Shown: piece by piece, positions 17,672 through 26,813 of the stretch
Layout of the letters: each line of letters starts with the position of its first letter
How positions within the stretch are numbered: the stretch's first letter is position 1
Source of the DNA: Neolewinella agarilytica
GTDB taxonomy: Bacteria; Bacteroidota; Bacteroidia; Chitinophagales; Saprospiraceae
Assembly: GCF_900110645.1 (NCBI RefSeq)
Contig: NZ_FOFB01000009.1
Location: 132,517-196,516 of the forward strand
Length of the DNA stretch: 64,000 bases
Direction of reading: 5' to 3'
Translations under genes and position numbers: made by a program
Notes under the pieces: model-generated
Told to the model about the DNA's origin: nothing
Databases searched by the model: none
What the model saw: only the letters and a program-made list of their open reading frames with translations

Positions 17672-17835
17672 CCTACGCGAGGTACTCCATCGCTGGCTGC
17701 GCGGCTTTTACGTACCTCGCTAAAAGTTTAGATCCGTCCCTACCGGGACTACGGACTGTCCGAGGGTGCTAAATATATCTTTCTGTTTGGGGTTTTACGG
17801 GAGGTGTTCGATTTTTATCGCATATCGCATATCGC
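17672..17835 (+). repeat. Two-hairpin dispersed repeat, copy 2
   Basis: Direct-repeat partner of 15983-16140, with high identity through GTACCTCGCTAAAAGTTTAG and again in TGTTTGGGGTTT and the CGCATAT end. It fills most of the gap between the astacin and glycosyltransferase genes. Confidence 0.8.
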
Positions 17836-17880
17836 AGCAAATCAGGAACCCCGAAGGGCTGCGCAGCAAATCGAGAATCT

Positions 17881-17888
17881 TACCTTTG
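17881..17888 (+). promoter_or_regulatory. -7 element abutting a start codon (leaderless candidate)
   Basis: TACCTTTG ends only 4 nt before the ATG at 17893, so transcription would begin at or near the start codon. Confidence 0.5.
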
Positions 17889-17892
17889 CGGG

Positions 17893-19581
17893 ATGCAACT
17901 CCCCCAACGTTCCGTTCAGCCGCTGTGGCTGCTTGCCCTTTGGCTGGTGATCAACCTGCTGCAGGCGGCGTTTTCCCCGCTTGACGCGGATGAGACCTAC
18001 TACTGGATGTACGCCAGTCAGCTGGATTGGGGCTATTTTGATCATCCGCCCGCCGTGGCGGTGTTGATTAGTATGGGGAAAGACTGGTTGCCCGGAGCCT
18101 TTGGTCTGCGGCTGGGGCACGTGCTGGCCTCTACGCTTACCATTGCCGGCTTGTGGTATCTGCTGGAGAAACCCCGTGGCCCGTTACTTTGGTTGGCTGC
18201 CGGACTAATCTTCGCCCAGCCCATGCTGCACGTCTATGGCTTTATTGCTACGCCAGACGGGCCATTGCTACTCTTTACGGTCTTGTACTTATTAGCCTAT
18301 CGCCGTTTCCTGGATGCCCCAACCTTGGCCAACGGGGCACTGTGGGGGCTAACGATGGCAGGTCTGCTCTATAGTAAATACCACGGCGTGATGCTGATTT
18401 TCTTCAGTGTGTTGCCGCATCTGTTCTGGCTGCTGCGTAAGCCCGGCGCATGGGTGGCAGCACTGGGGGGAGCAGCGCTCTTTATGCCGCATCTGTACTG
18501 GCAATACGCCAATGATTTCCCCTCCTTTCGCTATCACCTCAGCGGACGGGATGATGCTTACGAGTTCAAATTCACGCTGGAGTATCTGGCCAATCAGTTG
18601 GTAATCTTTAGCCCCTTGCTGGTCTGGCACTACGTGCAGACCTTCCGGAAAGACAGCGGGCACGATCGCTTCGGGATAGCGAACCGCTGGCTCGTTATTG
18701 GCTTTCTGCTCTTCTTTCTCTATACCACCACCAAGGGCGGCACGGAGGCCCAGTGGACGGCCCTGTTGAGTATGCCGCTGGTCTACCTCACCTTCCGGGC
18801 AGCGCGGGATCGCTTCCCTGAATGGCAAGGACAACTGTGGCGTCTCTGCCTCATCGGCGGCGGCATATTGCTGTTGGTGCGCATCTTGCTGGTGGCCCCA
18901 AGAGAATGGTTGCCCTTTGACAAGCCCTTCGACCATCAACCCTGGGTCGAACGGCTGGCCGAGGAGGCCGGCGATCTGCCCGTGATGGTGCAGAACAGCT
19001 ACCGGCTGGCTTCCCTCTATGAGTTCTATTCCGGTAAACCCGCCTGGACTTTCACCGACGTGCAGTACCGCCTCAACCAGTATGACCTGTGGACGGATGA
19101 CTCGGTGTACAACGAAAAACCCGTCTTGCTACTCGGGCAAAAGACCTGGAATAACGAAGCTGCCACACCTTTCCGGACGCACACACGCGATATGCGCTGG
19201 CAACGGATCGAACGATTTCCGGTGGCGAAGGGCTTACGGTTAACCGCTGCGGAGCCACTGCCGGATACGCTGCAACGAGGTAAGCCCGTAGCCTTTAAGC
19301 TGCTGGCGGAGGTGCCCCGGGACTTGAGCCTGAACGGAGACTTCTCCCTGTTTCCATTCATTATTTTTCATTTCCCTGACGGGACGATGAGTTTTTACAA
19401 GCTGGGGGGAAAGGCTACGAACCAATTGACCGCTGATCAAACAGCAGCCGTCTTCACCGGCGATCTGCGCATCATGAACAACCTGCCGCCGGGTCCGGCC
19501 GTAGTAGAGTTCGGGATGGGCTATCCGGGGATGCCGCCACTGCGGGGACAGAGTGAGCTGGTGGAAGTGGTGATTGAATAG
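17893..19581 (+). CDS. GT-C glycosyltransferase, ArnT/PMT family
   Basis: 562 residues. The first periplasmic loop has SPLDADETYYWMYASQ and DWGYFDHPPAVAVLI, the hallmark acidic pair and (Y/F)xHPP motif of PMT_2/GT83 proteins, which transfer sugars from undecaprenyl- or dolichyl-phosphate carriers to lipid or protein acceptors in the periplasm. About ten to twelve membrane helices run to ~340, and a soluble domain of ~220 residues follows. Acceptor and sugar cannot be told. The predicted promoter touches the start codon. Downstream is only a GTAG-unit minisatellite and the convergent GNAT gene. Confidence 0.85.
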   Translation: MQLPQRSVQPLWLLALWLVINLLQAAFSPLDADETYYWMYASQLDWGYFDHPPAVAVLISMGKDWLPGAFGLRLGHVLASTLTIAGLWYLLEKPRGPLLWLAAGLIFAQPMLHVYGFIATPDGPLLLFTVLYLLAYRRFLDAPTLANGALWGLTMAGLLYSKYHGVMLIFFSVLPHLFWLLRKPGAWVAALGGAALFMPHLYWQYANDFPSFRYHLSGRDDAYEFKFTLEYLANQLVIFSPLLVWHYVQTFRKDSGHDRFGIANRWLVIGFLLFFLYTTTKGGTEAQWTALLSMPLVYLTFRAARDRFPEWQGQLWRLCLIGGGILLLVRILLVAPREWLPFDKPFDHQPWVERLAEEAGDLPVMVQNSYRLASLYEFYSGKPAWTFTDVQYRLNQYDLWTDDSVYNEKPVLLLGQKTWNNEAATPFRTHTRDMRWQRIERFPVAKGLRLTAAEPLPDTLQRGKPVAFKLLAEVPRDLSLNGDFSLFPFIIFHFPDGTMSFYKLGGKATNQLTADQTAAVFTGDLRIMNNLPPGPAVVEFGMGYPGMPPLRGQSELVEVVIE

Positions 19582-19582
19582 A

Positions 19583-19712
19583 CGGTAGACGGTAGAACGG
19601 TAGTCGGTAGACGGTAGAACGGTAGACGGTAGAACGGTAGACGGTAGAACGGTGGACGGTAGAACGGTAATTTTGTAGGCGGTAGAACCGTAGACGGTAG
19701 TGCAGTAGATAC
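19583..19712 (+). repeat. TAGACGGTAGAACGG minisatellite
   Basis: About nine degenerate units of 15 bp or its halves (GTAGACG, GTAGAACG) fill the gap between the convergent glycosyltransferase and GNAT genes. Same word family as 8481-8594 and, inverted, 32818-32900. Confidence 0.9.
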
Positions 19713-20242
19713 TATCGTAGTTCGAGCAGTTTTTTGACGGGCCAGCTCATCATGATGGCCTCAACTTTGTTGCCGGCCAAGACGAGTTGTTGGGTGCGGC
19801 CGCGGCGGCCGCCGTGGCGTTCGTAGAAGCGGATGGCGCCCTCGTTATCCGTCAGTACCCAGAGGAAAATGGTGCCGTCAGGGTCGTGCTGACTAACGCG
19901 TTCGGCGGCGTCCCGCATCAGCTTCGGGCCGATGCCGTGGCCCTGCAGGCCGGGGCGAACGTGAAGGTTGTCAAGCATATGTCCGTCTTCGCTGTAGTGC
20001 AGAAAAGTGCAATAAAAGCCCACGATTGAGCCCTCTTTTTCGGCGACGGTGACGAGCATTTCAGGATTGGGAGTAGCGAAACGTTCGGTCCAGGTGGCGA
20101 GGCGTTCAGCGGGAGCTTCATGATCGAGGTAATCATCGCTAAAAGTTCCGCGATAGGTGAGCTGCCAGCTTTGAGCGTGCAGGTTAGCGATGCCGGCTAC
20201 GTCGGCCGGATTAGCGTGGCGGAGGGAGAGTTGATCAGGCAT
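19712..20242 (-). CDS. GNAT family N-acetyltransferase
   Basis: 176 residues from MPDQLSLRHANPADV. The GNAT fold shows LRHANPADVAGIANLHAQSW (beta1-alpha1), the acetyl-CoA loop LHVRPGLQGHGIGPKLM near 95-110 and NEGAIRFYERHGG. Its substrate is unknown. The open frame extends 11 codons upstream to 20275, but that part is the interspersed repeat at 20255-20278, so I take the inner ATG. The gene is convergent with the glycosyltransferase and divergent from dinB. Confidence 0.85.
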   Translation of the reverse strand: MPDQLSLRHANPADVAGIANLHAQSWQLTYRGTFSDDYLDHEAPAERLATWTERFATPNPEMLVTVAEKEGSIVGFYCTFLHYSEDGHMLDNLHVRPGLQGHGIGPKLMRDAAERVSQHDPDGTIFLWVLTDNEGAIRFYERHGGRRGRTQQLVLAGNKVEAIMMSWPVKKLLELR

Positions 20243-20254
20243 GAGATACGTTTT

Positions 20255-20278
20255 GGGGCGCGGACGCAGGTGCAAAGT
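20255..20278 (-). repeat. Interspersed repeat, TTTGCACCTGCG family
   Basis: On the minus strand CTTTGCACCTGCGTCCGCGCC; it ends 13 nt before the GNAT start. A preceding TTA makes TACTTTGC, close to a -7 element. Confidence 0.8.
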
Positions 20279-20285
20279 AAGTTGA

Positions 20286-20345
20286 AAAAGCGGGTTGCCG
20301 GGTGCCGGGTGCGGGTTGCCGGGGGGCAGGTACCGGGGGAGAGTT
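20286..20345 (+). repeat. GGGTGCCGGGTTGC low-complexity spacer
   Basis: Degenerate GCCGGGTGCGGGTTGCC units in the GNAT-dinB spacer. Nothing gene-like is seen in the rest of 20346-20571. Confidence 0.6.
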
Positions 20346-20571
20346 TTTTAGGCCCGGGAGCGTTGGATTTTCAGTATACAATCTCCCTCTCAATAATCCT
20401 ACCACGAGGCAGCCACGCAGTGAATTTCCCTTGTACTGCCCGCTACGGGCTTTACCACTCCCTCAATCAAAACTACCATTTTCTCAAAAAATTAACACAA
20501 AATGTTTTTATTTTGATAGTCACCACTCGTTCTTTGCCACAGAAAGTTTACTCACTCCGCAAAGACACGAC

Positions 20572-21705
20572 ATGTTTCAAAAAGCCATTCTTCACCTGGA
20601 TATGGATGCCTTCTTCGCCTCGGTGGAGATCATGAAGAACAGTAAGCTTGTCGGTTTACCCGTCATTGTGGGCGGAACTGGTGGCAGGGGAGTAGTGACC
20701 TCCTGCAGTTACGAAGCCCGCCATTTCGGCATTCACGCCGGGATGCCCATGGCCATCGCGCTGCGCCGCTGCCCGGCAGCGCGGGTCGTGAAGGGCGACT
20801 TTGAAGACTACGAAAAGCACTCCCGCATCATCACGGAGATCATTGCCGAAGAGGGCCCTGTGTTCGAGAAAGCCTCCATCGATGAGTTTTATGTGGATAT
20901 TTCGGGGATGGACAAATATTTCGGCTGTGTACAGTGGAGTAAGGAGCTACGGCAGCGAATCGGTCGGGAGACGGGCTTGCCGCTCTCGGCCGGCTTATCC
21001 ATTAATAAGCTCGTCTCCAAAGTGCGGGCGGGGGAAGCGAAGCCCAATGGCTCAGGCTGGGTAGCCGAAGGAGCCGAGCGGGCGTTTTTGGCGCCGCTGC
21101 CGGTGCGGAAAATCCCGTCAGTGGGCCGGGCAACGGCCCGGAAGCTGAGCCTGCTTGGTATTCGTAAGACCGGTACTCTTAGCCAGGTCCCCATTGACCT
21201 GCTGGAGCGGGAGTTTGGCAAGCCCGGCCGTGAGCTCCACCGCCGCGCCAACGGTATTGATCATCGGCCCGTTGTGCCGTACACCGATAAGAAGTCGCTC
21301 TCCAGCGAGCATACCTTCCAGACGGACACGCTGGACATCGGGGCCCTGCGCCGTTGCCTCCGCGATCAGACGATGAAACTGGCCTACGAGCTCCGGCAGT
21401 CGGGCAAGCTTACCGCTGGGGTGGCGGTCAAAATCCGCTACACCGACTTCAACACTTACACCCGCCAGCGGCGGGTGAAATACACGGCCCACGACCAGCA
21501 GCTACTCCCCGTCGTTGATCAGCTCTTTACCGAGCTCTTCACCCGCCGGCAGTGCATCCGCCTCGTCGGCGTCCGCTTTGATCGCCTCGTACCTGGCCAC
21601 ACCCAACTCGACCTCTTCACCGATACCCAACAAGACAGCTCGCTGCTGCGGGCGATGGATAAAATCCGGACAAGGTTTGGGCGGGGGAGTTTGGGGAAGG
21701 GGTAG
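20572..21705 (+). CDS. dinB: DNA polymerase IV (Y-family translesion polymerase)
   Basis: 377 residues from MFQKAILHLDMDAFFASVE; the open frame to 20302 crosses spacer repeats and is not part of the gene. Catalytic acids are in LDMDAFF (Asp ~8) and SIDEFYVDISG (Asp/Glu ~104). The thumb HhH (VRKIPSVGRATARKLSLLGI) and the little-finger domain with a DLF-type end (TQLDLFTD), the beta-clamp contact, are present. Pol IV copies past lesions with low fidelity. No LexA-type site was recognised upstream. It stands alone. Confidence 0.94.
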   Translation: MFQKAILHLDMDAFFASVEIMKNSKLVGLPVIVGGTGGRGVVTSCSYEARHFGIHAGMPMAIALRRCPAARVVKGDFEDYEKHSRIITEIIAEEGPVFEKASIDEFYVDISGMDKYFGCVQWSKELRQRIGRETGLPLSAGLSINKLVSKVRAGEAKPNGSGWVAEGAERAFLAPLPVRKIPSVGRATARKLSLLGIRKTGTLSQVPIDLLEREFGKPGRELHRRANGIDHRPVVPYTDKKSLSSEHTFQTDTLDIGALRRCLRDQTMKLAYELRQSGKLTAGVAVKIRYTDFNTYTRQRRVKYTAHDQQLLPVVDQLFTELFTRRQCIRLVGVRFDRLVPGHTQLDLFTDTQQDSSLLRAMDKIRTRFGRGSLGKG

Positions 21706-22059
21706 CCACGGCTTCAGCCGTTAGCTGGCAAGCGGAGCGCAAAAGCTGTTATGCTTCAAATGATTTTCAGGGCGTTATCTTAAGAATCCTATTTCAATCT
21801 TAATCTCTCAGTTATGATTGAAGCAGCCAGTTTTACTCCTGTGATTTTTTTAGTGCTAATCTTAATGGCAAATTAGGTTTGTCTCGAAACTGAATGTTTT
21901 AGGTGACTAGTTAGTATATAATATAAGTAATACTTCTTTATTGGGTTATGCTTTTCTTTAGAGAGGTCTCATTTTTTTGAATAAATAGCCAGAAAAGTGT
22001 TTTGTTTTGGAGAGTTAGTTTTTTGAGACTATATTTGATGTGTACTAAAGACAATACCA
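21706..22059. other. AT-rich spacer at a composition boundary
   Basis: The G+C falls sharply here compared with dinB. It contains AAGAATCCTA/CAATCTTAAT words also seen at 26455-26610. No ORF, RNA gene or clear promoter was recognised. Confidence 0.5.
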
Positions 22060-24639
22060 TTGAAGAACTCTACACTACTCTCACTATTTTTCTTAATTCC
22101 ATTTTACTTAACCGGACAGACCTCTGGTGTTGAGGAATGCGAATTTGAACTGTCACCACTTGAAGCTCAAATAGAGGATGCCGATTTTGACTTATTCCAT
22201 AGTGAGAAACCACTTTTTTCGAAGTTGAATGAGATGGACACGCTTTTTCTTCCGATTCGGTTTACCGTTTTTAGAGAAGATGATGGTTCAATGCCACTGG
22301 ATAGGTCTGGAATACCTAGAAGTATGGTTGTCCAAGCAGACGCTGATATCGCTATATCTAATTTGAATGAAGTGTATGATTCCATTAAGATACAATTCGT
22401 TCAGGATGGGCCAATCAACTACATTGATGACGGAAGAGGTTTAGATGGAGTTGTTCCTATAAGTATTTTTTCATTTACATCATCCAATGCAAACTTTTTC
22501 ATCTTTCCATTATCTAGTGGCGCAGCCGGTCGGTTTAATTTTCTATCTTTTTCTTTTTCCCCTGATAACCCTTACGGTCCCCGTGGAAACGGAACAGTGT
22601 ATATTAGCAATACTGGGGCTTTTGTAGGTAAAACGTTAATTCATGAAATGGGGCATGTCTTAGGTTTAAGGCATATTTTTGAAGGAGCTTTTTTGTACGA
22701 TAACCCTGCTGACCCAATTGAGAATAGCCCTATGATTTTTGCCGACAGAGATTGGAGAGAACTGGTTATTCGAGAGAATCAGCCAATTGGCTCAGTGCCC
22801 TTTGATCGACATAATCATGAAACGGCAGGCGATAGAATATCAGATACTCCTGCCTGGGGATTGCTGAGCTCAAATTTTCCTAATCCAGATGATCCAGACT
22901 GTTTTGTATATGTTGATTCAATCAGGGGAGTTGAAAATTGTTCTGTGGGATTTACTACTCAAGATAACTCCTACACGGGAAATTATGTGGATTATAATGG
23001 ACATGAAATAGCTGGTGTTGAAGTAGGTCTTAGTAATCTCATGTCTTATAATGGGAGTTATAGGAATAACTTTACAGAAGAGCAGTATATATTCCAGAGT
23101 GTCAAAGCTAGACGAGATGCTGCAAAATTATGGGATATTTCAAAGGGAACTCAGTTTGTAGATACAGTACAGTTTTGGAATACATCAGTTCCAATAAGAA
23201 GTGCGAATATAAGATTGAGCCATGATGATAGTAGCATGGTAGAAGGAAGGTACTCCCATGTCACAACCCCTCTAGATGGAAGTTTTAGCGCAAAATTATT
23301 TGATAGTTCAGTCAGCGCAAAGTCAACTCTGTTTGGGAGCGGAGTCAGAAATAGAGAATATGTACAAGATTCAGATACATCTTATGCCATATACAACTAT
23401 ACAAAAGACGACTGGTTGGATGATGTAACAACCAATGATATAATCTTACTTACAAGGTATATTTTGGGGAGAGAAAGTCTAAATTCTTTTCAAAAATTGG
23501 CTGCTGATGTCAGTAGAGATGGTCATTTATCCATATTTGACATTGTAGCTATTCGGCGTGTTATCCTAGGGTTCGATGATGAATTTAAGGATTATCCTTC
23601 CGGTCCTTGGCAATTTGTACCAGAGGTCGTGTCGCAAAGTTCAGGTTTTTCAGTTGATCCGTTCAAAATGACGATTAATGGGAACACTTACTATAATGAA
23701 GCGCCTTACATCCGATCTGACTTCTTTTTCAGTCCTGTACTTGAAGGTAAGGCTGGGTTCGATGCCTACAAGCTAGGAGATGTAAATGGAAGTAGCGTTG
23801 AAAGATTGACGGGGGGTAATATTTCTTTTGAGGATTGCTCAGAAAAAGAGACAGGAGAAGTAGTGAGCGTTTATGCGAGTACTTTTTTTGGTAAAAACGA
23901 ATCTTTGAAATACCAAATTCATCCAACGGTGGCGAAAAATATTGCTGGTTTTCAGATGGAAATTGAATTTGATAATACTAAGTTGGAACTGATGAACAGG
24001 CAGGTTACTGCAGGAACTGATCTTGTTGAAAGAGCAGCAATAGAAACAGGAGTGATGACTTCTGGCACTAATCAACAGGTAATGCGTTGGAGTAATAAAA
24101 TTGAGAAAGGATTGAGAACACAGGTGAGATTATCTTATGTTTTTGACGGAAGTAATGCGAATTCTAGTCAGAAAATCGAACCAGGCGAAGACATGGTTGA
24201 ACTCGTGTTTAAAACTAAGGAAGCCGGTGTCGACTTTTCTACAGCTATAACTATGGGAACGAATATACCATTCGAAGTTTACGAAGCTAGTGGTTGCGTG
24301 GTCCGTGAAGATTTTGTGTCGGGAGTTATTCAGGCCGTAGAAGGGAAAAGCTCTTCAGGCTCAAAGGTATTATCTGCCTATGATAAGTTTAATGTGAGCG
24401 TCTCTCCGAATCCAGTTTCCGATAGGGCTACACTTATTATAAAGTCACTCGTTGATGAAAAATATGAGGTCACTTTCTATTCGATGACAACAGGTGAAAA
24501 AATTCGCTCTTTCACAGTGGCTACCTCCGGAGGTTATTTTTATAAAAATATAAATACAGGAGACCTCCCCAAAGATGTTTTCGTAGTAAAAATAAAAGGA
24601 TCTCAAACTAACTTTTCCACGAAATTGGTAAAGCTATAA
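22060..24639 (+). CDS. T9SS-exported M43-type metalloprotease with dockerin- and cohesin-like modules
   Basis: 859 residues, starting at TTG 22060 because only this start keeps the signal peptide (MKNSTLLSLFFLIPFYLTG). The zinc motif TLIHEMGHVLGLRH is at ~192-203 and the later LSNLMSYN gives the Met-turn, as in M43 pappalysin/cytophagalysin-like proteases. Residues ~452-508 hold two calcium-loop-like repeats (VTTNDIILLTRYILG, DVSRDGHLSIFDIVAIRRVILG), a type I dockerin pattern. Residues ~600-760 resemble a cohesin-like beta-sandwich (IAGFQMEIEFDNTKLEL). Residues ~780-859 are a T9SS tail (VSVSPNPVSDRATLII). Base composition is far more AT-rich than the neighbours, so recent acquisition is likely. 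The next gene starts 12 nt after the stop. Confidence 0.78.
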   Translation: MKNSTLLSLFFLIPFYLTGQTSGVEECEFELSPLEAQIEDADFDLFHSEKPLFSKLNEMDTLFLPIRFTVFREDDGSMPLDRSGIPRSMVVQADADIAISNLNEVYDSIKIQFVQDGPINYIDDGRGLDGVVPISIFSFTSSNANFFIFPLSSGAAGRFNFLSFSFSPDNPYGPRGNGTVYISNTGAFVGKTLIHEMGHVLGLRHIFEGAFLYDNPADPIENSPMIFADRDWRELVIRENQPIGSVPFDRHNHETAGDRISDTPAWGLLSSNFPNPDDPDCFVYVDSIRGVENCSVGFTTQDNSYTGNYVDYNGHEIAGVEVGLSNLMSYNGSYRNNFTEEQYIFQSVKARRDAAKLWDISKGTQFVDTVQFWNTSVPIRSANIRLSHDDSSMVEGRYSHVTTPLDGSFSAKLFDSSVSAKSTLFGSGVRNREYVQDSDTSYAIYNYTKDDWLDDVTTNDIILLTRYILGRESLNSFQKLAADVSRDGHLSIFDIVAIRRVILGFDDEFKDYPSGPWQFVPEVVSQSSGFSVDPFKMTINGNTYYNEAPYIRSDFFFSPVLEGKAGFDAYKLGDVNGSSVERLTGGNISFEDCSEKETGEVVSVYASTFFGKNESLKYQIHPTVAKNIAGFQMEIEFDNTKLELMNRQVTAGTDLVERAAIETGVMTSGTNQQVMRWSNKIEKGLRTQVRLSYVFDGSNANSSQKIEPGEDMVELVFKTKEAGVDFSTAITMGTNIPFEVYEASGCVVREDFVSGVIQAVEGKSSSGSKVLSAYDKFNVSVSPNPVSDRATLIIKSLVDEKYEVTFYSMTTGEKIRSFTVATSGGYFYKNINTGDLPKDVFVVKIKGSQTNFSTKLVKL

Positions 24640-24651
24640 CTGATAAAACCG

Positions 24652-26223
24652 ATGCTTGTTAGAATAGCTAGTTTACTTTGTTTTTTATTCGTCTGTCAAC
24701 TTTTTCTGCCCGCTCAAGAATGCCTTGAGCAAAGGGTTGAAGTAGAAGATGACAAAGTTAATAATCTATCTACTACTCGTTTTTTTCAATCTACGAATAG
24801 TGGTAGTGTTCTCATTTCAACCAATGCATTTAATTTGTCTGAATCTAGGCTTATTCATTGGTTTGATAAGGATTTAAATGTTTTAGCTAGTCGACGTTAT
24901 TTTGTTGGTGAGGACGGCGAAATTGCTGATATTCAGGCACGCGCTTCTGGTGGTTATCTAGGGGTAATTAATACGCCTTCGTTCCAGAATCGTTTTAGTT
25001 TTTACCGCGTTTTTTTGGCTAAAGATGCCTCTTCGCCAGATGATAATATCGTTTACACCAGTGATTCTTCGGACGCCCCGATGGCGGTGAAGAATATCTT
25101 ATCTGTACAAGATTCTATCTTGTTTTTGTCTGGCATTAAATATGGAGAATTTGGGGTGGCGGTTGATTCAACTTTCGTCGAGAAAAGAATCAATAATCAA
25201 ATGATTTGGCGACATGTTAACCGGGGCGGCGTTTTATTGGGCCTAGATGGTGATGGAGATCAATTTAATCTACTGGTGGCTCGGGATAACGATATTGAAG
25301 TGGTGACGATGTCTGGTGAAACGGGTTGGGTGGAAAATTCTTACTCTATTAGTTTGACGGGATATCGTTTTGCACCTTCGATCTTTCGAGACGTTGAACA
25401 AAATTCTACTTACTTAGCACGTTTTGCAGACCCTTATGAACTATCGAAGTACAATTCAACAGGTTTAGAGTGGACCTACAAGAAGACGCAAACGTTAACG
25501 TCTGATTGGATTGATAGAATAACGGATGTAGACTTTGATGAAGAAGGCTTCATTTATGTGAACGGCATATTTTATAATGAAGAGAATAGTTCGGGAGTAT
25601 TACTAACAAAGTTATCTCCTGAAGGAGAGTTGATTTGGGAAAAGCGCTATGATAATGAAGGAGAGCTTTGGGCTGCTTCTCGTTATTCGATGATAAACGA
25701 AGGCATAATTTATCTGACGGGCGAAAAAAGTAATCAAGCGGGGGCTTGGAATCAATTTGTTGCAGCATTTTCTCTTCAAGATGGTCAGTTGCTTAAGGAG
25801 TGTTCAGAAAATGAAATTAGCGATCAAAGATTTACGTCAGCAGGGATAAAGTTCCATGAAGGAAATATCTATACGTTCGGCGATTTCAATGACCGGGTTG
25901 AGCCCGTCCTATCCCTCCGGTCCTTCGATTTTTCGGATTTGACCTCATCGAATGAAGAAGCCTCACCTTTAGTGGGAATGAACATCAAGGTATATCCCAA
26001 TCCTGCGGATCACCGGGGACAATTATTGGTAGAGATACCGCTGCCGCATCAGTTGTCGCATATCCATATAGCGAGTGTAAATGGGAAAGAAGTGGCGGCT
26101 TTTACGCTTTCTGCGAATCAGTCGATACTGCAGATTAATGATTTGCTGATGGGGACGTACGTCGTGTATGCGCGCGATCAGGCGGGGGCGGTGGTGATGG
26201 AGCGGCGGGTGGTGGTGCGGTGA
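24652..26223 (+). CDS. T9SS-exported surface protein of unknown function
   Basis: 523 residues: signal peptide (MLVRIASLLCFLFVCQLFLPAQ), then ~410 residues of repeated short beta-strand patterns (GEDGEIADIQARASGGYLGV, VDFDEEGFIYVNGIFYNEENSSG, LSPEGELIWEKRYDNEGELW) that suggest a beta-propeller of the kind used as a carrier by T9SS cargo. The end (MNIKVYPNPADHRGQLLVEI ... VVMERRVVVR) is a type A sorting domain. It probably forms an operon with the metalloprotease before it. The body is AT-rich like that gene, whereas the last ~100 codons have the G+C of the host, suggesting a join between foreign body and local tail. Confidence 0.75.
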   Translation: MLVRIASLLCFLFVCQLFLPAQECLEQRVEVEDDKVNNLSTTRFFQSTNSGSVLISTNAFNLSESRLIHWFDKDLNVLASRRYFVGEDGEIADIQARASGGYLGVINTPSFQNRFSFYRVFLAKDASSPDDNIVYTSDSSDAPMAVKNILSVQDSILFLSGIKYGEFGVAVDSTFVEKRINNQMIWRHVNRGGVLLGLDGDGDQFNLLVARDNDIEVVTMSGETGWVENSYSISLTGYRFAPSIFRDVEQNSTYLARFADPYELSKYNSTGLEWTYKKTQTLTSDWIDRITDVDFDEEGFIYVNGIFYNEENSSGVLLTKLSPEGELIWEKRYDNEGELWAASRYSMINEGIIYLTGEKSNQAGAWNQFVAAFSLQDGQLLKECSENEISDQRFTSAGIKFHEGNIYTFGDFNDRVEPVLSLRSFDFSDLTSSNEEASPLVGMNIKVYPNPADHRGQLLVEIPLPHQLSHIHIASVNGKEVAAFTLSANQSILQINDLLMGTYVVYARDQAGAVVMERRVVVR

Positions 26224-26317
26224 GGATATAGAATATGTGGTTGGGAATATTTGACGATTTACTTCGGACTGCCTGATTAATGTCAATACCTTATTCCTCC
26301 ACTAATCCCTAGTGCCG

Positions 26318-26400
26318 ATAGGCACGGGGTCAAACGCTTAGCGAGGGACATAGGAGCGGCGAAGCCAGCGATGGCGTCCCTCGCGTGCTAAAAGGATAGA
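26318..26400 (-). repeat. Two-hairpin dispersed repeat, inverted copy 3
   Basis: Read on the minus strand it has GCGAGGGACGCCATCGCTGG, TTCGCCGCTCCTATGTCCC, TCGCTAAGCGTTTGACCCCG: clear homology to 15983 and 17672. Compensating changes keep stem 1 (GCGAGGGAC with GTCCCTCGC). Confidence 0.7.
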
Positions 26401-26454
26401 CGATTTGGCTCCTCCGGCGTCGAAAGCAGAAGCCGGGAGAGTTGGATTTGTAGG

Positions 26455-26610
26455 ATTGAAAAGAAGATTCTTAGGATAACATTCTACCATTCTCTCATTC
26501 TATAATTCTAATCTCTGGTGTGTTGTTTACGAGGCTTCGGTAGCAGTATTCTTAGGATCACATCCTAAAAATCCTATCAAAATCCTTTTAATCCTACTCT
26601 CCCGGTTGTA
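26455..26610. repeat. ATTCT/AATCCTA low-complexity spacer
   Basis: Short T/A-rich words (ATTCTTAGGAT twice, CATTCTCTCATTCTA, AATCCTATCAAAATCCTTTT). No gene seen in 26224-26813 apart from these repeats. Confidence 0.6.
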
Positions 26611-26654
26611 ATGGAAAGAACGGCCTATTATCGATACCCAAACATCAAGTCAAG

Positions 26655-26745
26655 GGACTACATCGCCCGCTACGCGGCGATTCCGTCCCTCGCTAAAAGT
26701 TTTGACCCGTCCTTAGCAGGACTAGAGACTGTACGAGAAAGCATC
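26655..26745 (+). repeat. Two-hairpin dispersed repeat, copy 4 (diverged)
   Basis: GGGACTACATCGCCCGCTACG, GTCCCTCGCTAAAAGTTTTG, ACCCGTCCTTAGCAGGAC, GAGACTGTACGAG: the same order of parts as copy 2. Confidence 0.6.
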
Positions 26746-26813
26746 GTTTCGCTCAATTACGAGTGACTTGGCGTATTCGGCCAAATCAAGAATCGAGAAT
26801 CCAAAATCAAGAA

